DNA of 64,000 bases from Eubacteriales bacterium (GCA_030524745.1 JAUNGC010000017.1:1-64000), one strand, 5' to 3'. Counted from the first letter of the stretch, positions 36,481 to 44,994 are shown. A program made the numbers and translations. The notes: generated from the letters alone by a model not told the origin.

Positions 36481-36635
36481 GTTTCTCTCCCCTCCAATAT
36501 CGGCATGATTTGTCTGTTTTGCCGCAGATCATACTGCTCCATATTATTCTATTTTATAAAAAAGGCGCGCGCACTACAACACCCGGAAAATGTTGTTATT
36601 TCTATATTTATAGCAATTTTTTAAGTTTTTCTTCT

Positions 36636-39092
36636 CTACTGACGTTCCGCCATAACCAGCTTCGCCTTTTTTTCAATCTCCTGACACGCCTCCGATACCC
36701 CCATTTCACCGCAAAGCACCTTTTCCCCATATGACAGCACCGTCTCTTCCAGGATATCCCCCGGCAGATAAGGTGTACGCAACGAATCCAGCGTCCGGTA
36801 AAACCACGCCTCGCCTTCTTTGGAAAACTGGCAGATATCCATTCCCACAAAAGATTCATTCCCATCATAGCCGCCCACCATGCCGATCAGTTCTTCATAC
36901 GGAACATTATCGATGTTGACAGCGTTTCTCACCGCCTTTTTATTGACTGAAAAGCTTCCCGAATCCGCGGCCTGTTCCGAAAGCATCGTTGCCACAAACT
37001 GTTTTGCCAGTTCTTCTTCCCTGCTAAGAGAAGACACTCCCGCTATGGTATACGGGAAAAAGACATTTTGAGACTGCCCGCCAAATAAACCGCAGAAAAG
37101 CCCATTCTCCTGCTTTTGTGCGGAAAGCAGCGTTCTCATGTCGTCTATTCCTTCCGCATTCCCGATTCCGATCCGGTTCTCATGCAAAATGACGTTTAAC
37201 GTGCTCATCGTGACCTGCATGTAAGCCCGTTCCCGCACCACTCCTCTTTTATCGTTCGTCCCGAAATGTGTTCCTTCAAATTCTTCTCTCTCCTCCTGCG
37301 ATATTCCCTGCGCTTCCGCACGGTAAATCCTTTCCGCCTGCACAAGAAACTCTTCCACCGCTTCTTCGTCCATCTGACCGTCCGGCGTTTTCCAGGAAGC
37401 CGCGCAGCCGAGCGCCAACAATTCCAGCGTCGCATAGGGCTCCACGCCGCCCATCACGCTGCCGCTCTCCTTTTTTTGGCGCAGCGATTCCACACATCCG
37501 GCAAAATCATCCAGATTTTCCGCTTTTTTAAGTTCTTCTGCCGGACCGATCACCACCGGAAAGCAAAACCGCATGGGAATTGCGCAAAGCTTTCCGTCCT
37601 GTCGGAACGCATCCGCTATATTATCATAAAATTCCTCTTCTTTCTTTGCTTCTTCCAGCACATCTCCAAGATCGGCCAGAAGCCCTTTTTCCATATAGGC
37701 GTCCAGGTCAAATCCGTCCAGGATGAGCACATCCGGCCCTTTTCCCGCCAGGATCTCCGTATTGAGATTCTTCAGCACATCTTCCTGCGTCTGCCCGCTG
37801 TTTTCACTCATTCCGATTTCATAGCGCACATAAACCTCCGGATGTTCCTTTGTAAACAGACTGGCCGCCTTCTGCACCACATCGTCCTTTTCCAGACTGT
37901 AAACGTACAATTCCCTGTCCGGCACGGCAGGAATGTCCGCATGATAGGCAAACTCCCCCAACATGCTCTGATACAGCACAAGAAAAGTATTGTCGTCCGA
38001 AGCCAGCATGCCGTATAGATTGGCGGAAGGATCGCCCAGCATGCACAGCGTGCCGTCCACAATTTTCTCTATTGTTCCGCCGCCGGACCGGTGCGCATAA
38101 ATGCCTTCATCGCATACCAGCCAGAGCGTACCGTCCGGATTTCCGCACAGGTAAACGTTATAGCCGTCCCTCGCATACCGTAGCAGATTGCCCCCAGCCG
38201 CCGCCTTATCCCGGAGAAAAGCATCCAGCGTTTCATCCTTCTGCTTCCACTGCCGGGCGCTTCTGTCATAAATATATGCCCCCTGATAATTCACTGCAAT
38301 CAGATCCTCTCCTGCAAAACAGACCTGATCGATACTTGCCTCTCCTTCCCAAATTCGCGTAAGCTTCCACCGCAGCGCCGCATCCCTCTCCTGCGTCTCT
38401 TCCATGGAAATTTCATAAAGCGCATGAGACCGGGCCATATAGAGCGAGCCGTCCGGCGCAAACCAGAATGTTCCTGCCGTTGTGTCGTCTTGCGTTTCAA
38501 TATCCTCTTCAAATTCCACATATCTGCTGCTGCCATCCGGAAAGACAGCCTGGTAAACGATCTTCCTGCCAGCCAAATCTTCCGCTTCTTCATTCGTCTC
38601 CTCTACCGCCTCTTCTACCGTCTCTTCTTCATCCGTCTCCTCTAATGTCTCTTCTTCATCCGTCTCATATACCGTCTCTTCTACCGTCTCTTCTTCGCCC
38701 GCTTCTTCTTCCGTCTCATCCGCCGATATGCTGTAACCGGCAAGGATCATGCCGTCCGGCGCGATTGCCGCGCATTTCAGCCACGAGTCCGGCTGATTGC
38801 TCCAAAACCATTCGCTCTGCCATGGTGTCCAGGTTTTTCCTTCATCTTCCGAAACCATGGGGCCGTAAACAGCGGAAAACAATGCCAGGCGTCCGTCTTC
38901 CAGCCGGACAAATGTCTCACATTCCCCCGTATCCATTTCCAACGGTATCTGCTCCTCCACATACCGTCCCATTGCACGCTCTTTGTGCGTCCCGTCTTCT
39001 TTTGCCGGAACAGTCCGTTGACACCCCCCGAGAAAAAGCATCCCCGCAAACATAAAAACACTGATCCTTCGTAGTTTTTTTCTGACTGACAT
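36636..39092 (-). CDS. Chimeric lipoprotein: beta-propeller plus extracellular solute-binding domain
   Basis: 818 residues. A lipoprotein signal ends at FLGGCQ (lipobox Cys near 24). Residues about 45-375 look like a propeller with Asp-box/BNR-type repeats (SEDEGKTW, several APDG/NPDG turns). An acidic Glu/Thr repeat interrupts it at roughly 127-167. From about 395 to the end it resembles a family 1 solute-binding protein: KAASLFTKEHPEVYVRYE, then KGPDVLILDGFDLDAY. There is no ABC permease nearby. It is divergent from a response regulator/histidine kinase pair, so it may feed a ligand signal to that kinase (inference). RBS AAAGGAG. Confidence 0.82.
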   Translation of the reverse strand: MSVRKKLRRISVFMFAGMLFLGGCQRTVPAKEDGTHKERAMGRYVEEQIPLEMDTGECETFVRLEDGRLALFSAVYGPMVSEDEGKTWTPWQSEWFWSNQPDSWLKCAAIAPDGMILAGYSISADETEEEAGEEETVEETVYETDEEETLEETDEEETVEEAVEETNEEAEDLAGRKIVYQAVFPDGSSRYVEFEEDIETQDDTTAGTFWFAPDGSLYMARSHALYEISMEETQERDAALRWKLTRIWEGEASIDQVCFAGEDLIAVNYQGAYIYDRSARQWKQKDETLDAFLRDKAAAGGNLLRYARDGYNVYLCGNPDGTLWLVCDEGIYAHRSGGGTIEKIVDGTLCMLGDPSANLYGMLASDDNTFLVLYQSMLGEFAYHADIPAVPDRELYVYSLEKDDVVQKAASLFTKEHPEVYVRYEIGMSENSGQTQEDVLKNLNTEILAGKGPDVLILDGFDLDAYMEKGLLADLGDVLEEAKKEEEFYDNIADAFRQDGKLCAIPMRFCFPVVIGPAEELKKAENLDDFAGCVESLRQKKESGSVMGGVEPYATLELLALGCAASWKTPDGQMDEEAVEEFLVQAERIYRAEAQGISQEEREEFEGTHFGTNDKRGVVRERAYMQVTMSTLNVILHENRIGIGNAEGIDDMRTLLSAQKQENGLFCGLFGGQSQNVFFPYTIAGVSSLSREEELAKQFVATMLSEQAADSGSFSVNKKAVRNAVNIDNVPYEELIGMVGGYDGNESFVGMDICQFSKEGEAWFYRTLDSLRTPYLPGDILEETVLSYGEKVLCGEMGVSEACQEIEKKAKLVMAERQ
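38586..38716. repeat. In-frame tandem repeat encoding an acidic Glu/Thr spacer
   Basis: Units built on GTCTCTTCTTC(ATC)C occur about nine times at 12-15-nt steps, always in multiples of three. The encoded residues run EEETVEETVYET, then DEEETLEETDEEETV and so on. Two neighbouring 27-nt blocks (GTCTCTTCTTCATCCGTCTC plus seven bases) are almost identical. Such a repeat can change copy number by slippage without breaking the frame. Confidence 0.8.
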
Positions 39093-39237
39093 TTCGTTCT
39101 CCTTTCCTGTTCCTTTTTGTGTTCTGAGGATATGCTATCAGGAAAAATTTTAAAAATTCTGTAATTTAAAAACTTTTTCCAGACTTTTTTGCTATACTGA
39201 AGTAACATTGTAACAGACGGAGGAAATGAGGAATTAT

Positions 39238-39915
39238 ATGAGAATACTGGTGATTGAAGACGATCAGGCTTTATGCGAAGCCATTTCTTACTGGCTGCGC
39301 GCCCGTCATTACGAAGTGGACTGCTGCCGCGACGGAGCAGAAGCCCGGTTTTATCAGGAAGAAGGCAGCTTTGACTGTATCCTCTTGGACCGCATGCTGC
39401 CGGAGACGGACGGCGTCAGCCTTCTGAAAAAGATGCGGCAGGCGGGCGACCGCACGCCCGTCATTCTCATCACCGCCCTCGGTACCCTTTCTGACAAGCT
39501 GACAGGTTTAAACTGCGGCGCGGACGATTATCTGGTCAAGCCCTTTGAACTGGAAGAACTGGAAGCCCGGATCCGCAGCGTCACAAGGCGGCATTACGGT
39601 GCGGATCCGGACATGTCGCTGCATTTTTCCGATGTGACATACGATCCTTCCAGGTGGCTTCTCACCGGTCCCTCCGGTTCCCTCTCCCTTTCCAGAAAAG
39701 AAGGAAAGGTTCTGGAAACGCTCCTGCAAAATACCGGCCGGACTCTTTCCCGCGAAAGGATACTCAGCCGGGTATGGGGATTGGACAGCGACGTGGAACT
39801 TTCCAATCTGGACAACTATATTTATTTCCTTCGCAGAAGACTTCATACCGTAAAAAGTACCGTCAAAATCGCAAACGTCTGGGGCGTAGGCTACCGGATG
39901 GAGAAGGGAGACTGA
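39238..39915 (+). CDS. OmpR-family response regulator
   Basis: 225 residues: a receiver domain (1-120) with the acidic pocket VIEDD, the phospho-acceptor Asp in CILLDRMLP, the Thr in ILITAL and the Lys in DYLVKPFELEELEARI. A winged-helix DNA-binding domain follows (about 130-225; LSRERILSRVWG, then LDNYIYFLRRRL). Start 39238 is preferred because GAGGAATTAT precedes it; an ATG four codons earlier has its purine tract too close. It directly abuts the kinase gene. Confidence 0.93.
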   Translation: MRILVIEDDQALCEAISYWLRARHYEVDCCRDGAEARFYQEEGSFDCILLDRMLPETDGVSLLKKMRQAGDRTPVILITALGTLSDKLTGLNCGADDYLVKPFELEELEARIRSVTRRHYGADPDMSLHFSDVTYDPSRWLLTGPSGSLSLSRKEGKVLETLLQNTGRTLSRERILSRVWGLDSDVELSNLDNYIYFLRRRLHTVKSTVKIANVWGVGYRMEKGD

Positions 39916-41229
39916 ATGTTCCGGAAACTGCAACGAAAACTCGCCTTTTTATGCGGCGTCATCTCATCCGCCGTTCTTTGCGTCTTTTCCGCCGCCTTTT
40001 TGCTTGTGTCGGAAAACAGCCAGCGTCAAAGCAACTTTCTCTCCTTTCAGTCGGACATGAATACGCTGCTTGCCAATCTGGAAATGCAGCAGACCCTTTC
40101 CCACACCTGGCTGAAGCAGATGGAAAACCGGAAATATCAAATTTATATAACCGACGGGGATTTCCCTCTTTTTTTCACAAAGCTGAATTTTTCCGCGCAG
40201 GAACTTGACATGATCGATCAGATCGTTTCCCATTACCGCGAAGGGTGGCTTGACCGGACCGCATTAACCGAATCCTCCTCCCTTCATACCGAATTTCCCT
40301 GGAACCAAAAAAAGGGCGGCGAGCCCTCCTTTTCTCATACGACACACTATATCGGCTGCATGAGTTATCTCAAAAACGGTTCCTGTATCACCGCCGTGGT
40401 GCTCTTCCCCCAGGATGCGCTGCATAACCGTCTCCTGCTGCAGCGCATTGTCTTTCTGATTATGGATCTGCTGGGCTGCCTGATCTTTTTTGCGTTTTCC
40501 TGGCTGCTGACCGGACGCCTGTTGAAGCCAGTCGAAGAAGGGCAAAAGCGCCAGACTGATTTCATTGCGGCGGCTTCCCATGAACTGCGCACGCCCCTGT
40601 CCGTCATTCTTTCCTCCGCGGCGGCCTGTGAAATCGCCCCGCCCGCCGATCAGAAACGTTTCTTTTCCAACATCCGGCGGGAAGGCAAACGAATGCAGAG
40701 TCTCTTATCCGACATGCTCCTTCTTGCAGACCGGCCGGACAAAAGCCCTTCGCTCATGCTTGTCCCAACCGATCCGGAAACACTGCTGATCGGCCTGTAT
40801 GAAAACTTTCAGCCCCTGGCCCGTGAAAAACAGCTCTCTTTATCCCTTGATCTGCCCGGCGAAGAACTCCCTCCCTGCAGTTGGGACGCGGAAAAAATCA
40901 CCCAGATGCTCTCGGTTCTGCTGCAAAACGCCGTCTGCTACACGCCCGCCGGCGGTACGATCACCCTGCGCGCCCGCGTAAAGGGCGGGAAAATGCTGTT
41001 GTCCGTAGCCGATACCGGCTGCGGCATTCCCGACGCCGAAAAAGAACGGATCTTTGACCGCTTTTACCGCTGCGAATCCTCCCGCAGCCAAAGGGAACAT
41101 TTCGGTCTGGGCCTTTCTGTCGCGCTGGACATCGCCCGGGCCCACCGCGGCAGCATCCGGGCACAAGATCAAACTCCCTGCGGAAGCGTGTTCACCGTGA
41201 CATTGCCCCTGCACCTTCCCGGCGTCTGA
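39916..41229 (+). CDS. Sensor histidine kinase
   Basis: 437 residues with two membrane helices (about 10-35 and 178-203) bracketing a roughly 140-residue extracytoplasmic sensor region of no recognised family. After a short linker comes HisKA with the phospho-acceptor in AASHELRTPLS. The ATPase domain has an N-box (LLQNAVCYTP), G1 (DTGCGIP), F-box (RIFDRFYR) and G2 (HFGLGLS). It abuts the response regulator stop codon. The divergent propeller/solute-binding lipoprotein is a candidate ligand-presenting partner or target. Confidence 0.94.
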   Translation: MFRKLQRKLAFLCGVISSAVLCVFSAAFLLVSENSQRQSNFLSFQSDMNTLLANLEMQQTLSHTWLKQMENRKYQIYITDGDFPLFFTKLNFSAQELDMIDQIVSHYREGWLDRTALTESSSLHTEFPWNQKKGGEPSFSHTTHYIGCMSYLKNGSCITAVVLFPQDALHNRLLLQRIVFLIMDLLGCLIFFAFSWLLTGRLLKPVEEGQKRQTDFIAAASHELRTPLSVILSSAAACEIAPPADQKRFFSNIRREGKRMQSLLSDMLLLADRPDKSPSLMLVPTDPETLLIGLYENFQPLAREKQLSLSLDLPGEELPPCSWDAEKITQMLSVLLQNAVCYTPAGGTITLRARVKGGKMLLSVADTGCGIPDAEKERIFDRFYRCESSRSQREHFGLGLSVALDIARAHRGSIRAQDQTPCGSVFTVTLPLHLPGV

Positions 41230-41238
41230 AACGGCCTG

Positions 41239-42582
41239 TCACTTTTCAAGCTGTGCAAGCACCCCTTCCAGCGTCTCGAAATATTCCGCAAAGGTCTTTT
41301 TGCAGCAGGATGGATTTAAAATGTATACGCCCTCTGTTCTGAACCCGGTGAGGGCAAAAGACATGGCCACCCTGTGATCGTCCCGGGTTTCGATTTCACA
41401 GCCCTTCGGCGTACCCGGACAGACCGTCACCGCATCGGCCTTTTCCTCCGTCCTGATGCCGAGTGCCGCGAGATTGTCCGCAATCGCCTTCATTCTGTCG
41501 CATTCCTGCAGGCGGATATGCCCGATTCCCGTCATGGTGACCGGCGCGTCCGCAAACGGCGCAATCGCGGCCAACGTAAGAGCCTGGTCGGAAAACGCGG
41601 ACATATCGACGGTAAAGCCGCCTTTGAGTTTTCCGTCTTCCGCACCGGATACGGCAATATCTCCGCCTTCCGTCTCTTTTACTTTGCAGCCCATTTGAGC
41701 GAGCACCTTTAAAAATTCCGTATCGCCCTGAAGCATATGGCGGTTGACGCCCTTCACCGCCACGTTTGCGCCAAGCACCGCCGCAAGGGCATAGAAATAT
41801 GCGGCCGCCGACATATCCGGCTCCACGTCATAGATAAGGGCCTGATAACGATCCTCTCCCGAAAACTGATAGACGATCTGCCCGTCCGCGTTGCGCTTCT
41901 CTACAGACATACCGAAACTTTTCATCATTTCTGCCGTCAGATCCACATAACTGAGACCATGGGTGCCTGTCACATAAATTTCCGCCCTTTTTCCAAGCGT
42001 CCCCACCGCAATGAGCAGAGCGCTCAGAAACTGGGAACTTTTATCAATATTCACGGTAAAGCGGTCCGGAATCGCCGCCCTTCCCTTCGCGCCGGTGATG
42101 TGCAGAGGAAAGTGTCCCTCTTCTTCCACACATTCCACTCCGGCCCCGGCGTTTCTCAGCGCATCGATCAGCGGCTGCATCGGGCGCTTTTTCATCTGCT
42201 CTGAGGAATTGACCCGATACTCGCCATCCGAAAATGCCAGCATCGCTACCAGAAACCGGGCCGCGGTCCCTGCGCTTCCCACATAAATTTCCGCGCTTTT
42301 ATTCGGAATATCGCCGCCAAAACCCGTTATGGTAATATCGCTGCCAGTCCCCTGACCGGAAGCCTCCTGCACGGGAAATCCGAGCGTCTTTAAGCATTCC
42401 AGAAAATGCCTCGCGTCATCGCTTGTCAGACAACCCTTCAGCGTGCTCGTTCCGTTCGCCATTGCCGCAAGCAGCAACGCCCTGTTGGTAATGGACTTTG
42501 AACCGGGCACCACCGCTTCTGCCAAAATATTTCTGTTTATTTTCTCCGGACATTTCACCGCATAACGCTCTTTGTTCATCAT
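41239..42582 (-). CDS. aroA: 3-phosphoshikimate 1-carboxyvinyltransferase (EPSP synthase)
   Basis: A 447-residue enzyme joining shikimate-3-phosphate and phosphoenolpyruvate in aromatic amino acid synthesis. Signatures are VPGSKSITNRALLLAA near residue 30, GSAGTAARFLVAML, the SSQFLSALL segment and the C-terminal ETRDDHRVAMSFAL. Start 42582 is preceded by GAGGGAGA. No other aro gene is adjacent. Its promoter carries an inverted repeat over the expected transcription start. Confidence 0.96.
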   Translation of the reverse strand: MMNKERYAVKCPEKINRNILAEAVVPGSKSITNRALLLAAMANGTSTLKGCLTSDDARHFLECLKTLGFPVQEASGQGTGSDITITGFGGDIPNKSAEIYVGSAGTAARFLVAMLAFSDGEYRVNSSEQMKKRPMQPLIDALRNAGAGVECVEEEGHFPLHITGAKGRAAIPDRFTVNIDKSSQFLSALLIAVGTLGKRAEIYVTGTHGLSYVDLTAEMMKSFGMSVEKRNADGQIVYQFSGEDRYQALIYDVEPDMSAAAYFYALAAVLGANVAVKGVNRHMLQGDTEFLKVLAQMGCKVKETEGGDIAVSGAEDGKLKGGFTVDMSAFSDQALTLAAIAPFADAPVTMTGIGHIRLQECDRMKAIADNLAALGIRTEEKADAVTVCPGTPKGCEIETRDDHRVAMSFALTGFRTEGVYILNPSCCKKTFAEYFETLEGVLAQLEK

Positions 42583-42604
42583 GGTTCTCCCTCGTATTTC
42601 ATGC

Positions 42605-42658
42605 AAATATCAGTTTGCTGATATTTTTGATTATATATGATCCGGTCACGCTTGTCAC
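42605..42658 (-). promoter_or_regulatory. aroA promoter with operator-like inverted repeat
   Basis: Minus strand GTGACA (42658-42653), a 17-bp spacer and TATAAT (42635-42630). A perfect 9-bp inverted repeat, AAATATCAG/CTGATATTT with a 4-base loop (42605-42626), covers the predicted +1 region. No T run follows, so it is more likely an operator or a 5' stem-loop. Confidence 0.6.
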
Positions 42659-42680
42659 CTGCTATTAACCGGAGAAAATG

Positions 42681-42709
42681 TTGTTTCCCGGAGTGTGTTA
42701 CCGTATAAT
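42681..42709 (+). promoter_or_regulatory. Promoter of the alkyltransferase-like gene
   Basis: TTGTTT (42681-42686), a 17-bp spacer and TATAAT (42704-42709), divergent from the aroA promoter. Confidence 0.65.
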
Positions 42710-42757
42710 GAAATTTATCAAATAGTATCGTTTAACGGCTTATGAAAGGTTCTACCC

Positions 42758-43159
42758 ATGAATTTTTATCAAAAAATGGCCCTTGTATGCGCCCGCATTC
42801 CCAGCGGGCGCGTGGCTACCTATGGACAGATCGCACTTTTATGTGAAAAACCCCAAAATTCCAGACAGGTCGGATATGGACTCAAGCGGGGCCTGGCGGG
42901 TGAAAATATTCCGGCCCACCGCATCGTCAATGCGAAAGGACAATTGAGCGGCGCAGCTTATTTTGATACGCCCGATCTGCAAAAACGCCTTCTGGAAGCG
43001 GAGGGCGTTGACGTCAAGCGAACCTCTGACGGGTGGCAGGTGGACTTAAAACGCTTCGGCTGGAAAAATACCATGGCGGACGCCATGGAACTTAAAGAAG
43101 CTTTTCAGCACTCTCCGGATGAAAGAGCAGTTTTTCATAATCCTTCACATAATATTTGA
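42758..43159 (+). CDS. Alkyltransferase-like (ATL) protein, MGMT family without active cysteine
   Basis: 133 residues with the DNA-binding fold of O6-alkylguanine-DNA alkyltransferase: RIPSGRVATYGQIALL, the arginine-finger region NSRQVGYGL, then IPAHRIVNAKGQLSG. In true transferases the last motif is P-C-H-R; here the cysteine is alanine, so it cannot take up the alkyl group. ATL proteins instead bind O6-alkylguanine and recruit nucleotide excision repair. The C-terminal tail (about residues 110-133) is extra. Its 3' end overlaps the convergent MGMT-like gene by 68 bp. Confidence 0.85.
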   Translation: MNFYQKMALVCARIPSGRVATYGQIALLCEKPQNSRQVGYGLKRGLAGENIPAHRIVNAKGQLSGAAYFDTPDLQKRLLEAEGVDVKRTSDGWQVDLKRFGWKNTMADAMELKEAFQHSPDERAVFHNPSHNI

Positions 43160-43589
43160 CGTTCTTTCTGCCTTTCCGAACGATCGTATGGCCTTCCGAC
43201 TCCAGCTTTTCTTTCTGGGCTTCTACCCCTCCGGGATACTTCGGGTTTAATTCGCCGTTTGCCTTCAACGTTCTCCAATAAGGCGTCTCGTCTTCCGTAC
43301 GCTGGTAACTTGCCCATGCCGCAATGGAAACAAAAATCCCGGCAGTAATAGGCTCCGTAAAATCCGCATCATTGCGTCCGGCAAAATATTCCCGGATCTT
43401 TCCAACGGTAATGACTTTGCCGTAAGGAACCGCCCTCATGACCTTGTCGTAATCGGCAGGCGGCGCAAAATACATTCTGTTTCCGCCGTATTTTTCAATG
43501 CTCTTCTGATCCGTAATGATCTGAATTTTCGGCATGTCCTTCTTTTCCTGCAGCATCGCATTAAAATCCTTCTTTTCTTCATTTGCCAT
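43092..43589 (-). CDS. Second MGMT/ATL-family protein, divergent, with N-terminal extension
   Basis: 165 residues. After a 45-residue charged N-terminus it has MRAVPYGKVITVGKIREYFA, then TPYWRTLKANGELNPKYPGG and QKEKLESEGHTI. These line up with the helix-turn-helix, active-site loop and C-terminal helix of the ATL gene facing it. The P-C-H-R position reads P-Y-W-R, so methyl transfer is again not expected. Start ATG 43589 has AGGAGG upstream; the ORF could start nine bases earlier at GTG. The last 68 bp overlap the convergent gene. Confidence 0.8.
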   Translation of the reverse strand: MANEEKKDFNAMLQEKKDMPKIQIITDQKSIEKYGGNRMYFAPPADYDKVMRAVPYGKVITVGKIREYFAGRNDADFTEPITAGIFVSIAAWASYQRTEDETPYWRTLKANGELNPKYPGGVEAQKEKLESEGHTIVRKGRKNVKYYVKDYEKLLFHPESAEKLL

Positions 43590-43609
43590 ATTCGTCACCT
43601 CCTGCCTGT

Positions 43610-43638
43610 AGTATAGTGCAGTTCATTTTTCCATGCAA
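43610..43638 (-). promoter_or_regulatory. Promoter of the second MGMT-like gene
   Basis: Minus strand TTGCAT (43638-43633), a 17-bp spacer and TATACT (43615-43610), about 20 bp from the start codon. The short leader just accommodates the ribosome site. Confidence 0.65.
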
Positions 43639-43700
43639 TGAGACGGTTTTTTTATTTCATTATTTTGCTTCATTTCCCGCCTGATAAAATAAAGAAGTTA

Positions 43701-44029
43701 TTTACAAACCTTTTCCGCCACATTATAATGATGACATTCCGGTGAAATCTTTCACCATTCATTATTTTCGCGCAGTTCCATGAGGCATGGCTGCGTTCTT
43801 TTCAATCAATTACCGATTGATTCCGTCGATTCGACACTACAATTCCGAAAAGGTTACGGAAAAAACGAGAGGCAGGTGGATTTTTATTTCTCTGGTATAT
43901 CGTCGCGTATATAAGCCGGATAAGTTTTGTTTCCCGCGCTTTGCGACGGTTACATTTTTCTGCGGACTGTAACACTTTAACTTTCAGTTGCAGGAAAAAT
44001 CTATATTCAGTATACTTAAAGGAGAAAAG
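43701..44029 (+). promoter_or_regulatory. Promoter and long leader of the nuclease-like gene
   Basis: TTTACA (43701-43706), a 17-bp spacer and TATAAT (43724-43729). Transcription from about 43736 would give a roughly 295-nt untranslated leader. It opens with the palindrome GGTGAAA-TC-TTTCACC (43741-43756). I see no known riboswitch and no short ORF with a ribosome site. This is the main content of the gene-free stretch 43639-44029. Confidence 0.55.
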
Positions 44030-44938
44030 ATGAAACAAAAAATTTCATCCTCACAGGACAAAACTCCCGCATCCGAAAAAGGTAAAACGAAAGCCAGACC
44101 CCTCATACAATGGCACCCGGCCTTCTGCGCGGCGTTGCGCATCGAATTGGCGCAGGACATGGAAATTCTGGATATCCGGGAAGAATATCTTCTTTCCAAT
44201 AAACCGATGCAAATCGATACGGTTGTCATGAAAAAGCAAAAAGACTATAAGATACAAAAAAATATCGGACATATTTTCCGGACACACAATATCATACAAT
44301 ACAAATCACCGGAAGATTATCTGAGCATTCAAGATTTTTACAAAACCTATGGATATGCCTGCTTTTATCAATCGGAAGCTGAAAAAACAGGCGAAATTGA
44401 ACCGCAGGACATTACAATTACATTTGTTTGTAATCACTATCCTTTCAAATTGTTGAAACATCTGAAAGAGTTCAGAGGAATCACAATCAGAAAGTATGAC
44501 GAAGGTATTTACTACCTGGAAGGTGATGAATTTGAAATCCAGTTGATTATTACCCATCAATTATCAGACAAGCAGAATTACTGGTTGCAGAACCTGCGGA
44601 CGAATTTAAAATCCGGCGGAGAAATCAAAGATCTGGTGGCCCATTATGAGCCTCATCAGACTTCGACTTTATATCAGGCCGTGATGAATGCAATTCTGCG
44701 TGCAAACTGGAAAGAAGCACAGGAGGAAAAGAATATGTGCGAAGCGTTATATGAACTTTTTGCAAAAGAATTAAAAGAATCCAGAGAAGCGGGTGAGCAA
44801 AGTGGCATTCTAAAAGAAAAACAAAAAATGAATCGTCTCATTCAGCTTTTGCTGGAACAATCCCGCATAGCGGACCTGGAAAGAAGCACAAAGGAACCCG
44901 CCTATCAGCAAAAACTCTTTCAGGAATTCGGGCTTTAA
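44030..44938 (+). CDS. Nuclease-fold-like protein of a Lachnospiraceae-expanded family, function unknown
   Basis: 302 residues, start fixed by AAAGGAG. I recognise the pattern WHPAFCAALRIEL, QIDTVVMKK, NIGHIFRTHNIIQYKSPEDYLSI and FYKTYGYACFYQ from a family that is multi-copy in Lachnospiraceae and often mislabelled. The arrangement Glu, then Asp in QIDTVV, then QYKS resembles a PD-(D/E)xK core such as Rpn/YhgA nucleases, with Gln in the usual Glu position. The C-terminal third is charged and helical, probably coiled coil (KELKESREAGEQSG onward). It is a single gene with its own promoter and terminator. Confidence 0.65.
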   Translation: MKQKISSSQDKTPASEKGKTKARPLIQWHPAFCAALRIELAQDMEILDIREEYLLSNKPMQIDTVVMKKQKDYKIQKNIGHIFRTHNIIQYKSPEDYLSIQDFYKTYGYACFYQSEAEKTGEIEPQDITITFVCNHYPFKLLKHLKEFRGITIRKYDEGIYYLEGDEFEIQLIITHQLSDKQNYWLQNLRTNLKSGGEIKDLVAHYEPHQTSTLYQAVMNAILRANWKEAQEEKNMCEALYELFAKELKESREAGEQSGILKEKQKMNRLIQLLLEQSRIADLERSTKEPAYQQKLFQEFGL

Positions 44939-44962
44939 CCTTCAAAACACTGTGAAAAGTCG

Positions 44963-44994
44963 CCGCCATCCATCATGGATGGCGGTATTGTTTT
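44963..44994 (+). terminator. Terminator of the nuclease-like gene
   Basis: Perfect 9-bp stem CCGCCATCC/GGATGGCGG (44963-44985) followed by TATTGTTTT. Confidence 0.75.

Noticed and set aside
43787-43972. 61-codon ORF in the leader of the nuclease-like gene
   Set aside because: No ribosome binding site and no hydrophobic or domain pattern; treated as untranslated leader.
43988-44016. TTGCAG-17-TATACT promoter match next to the nuclease-like gene
   Set aside because: Its transcription start would fall inside the AAAGGAG ribosome site; the upstream TTTACA-17-TATAAT promoter is more plausible.
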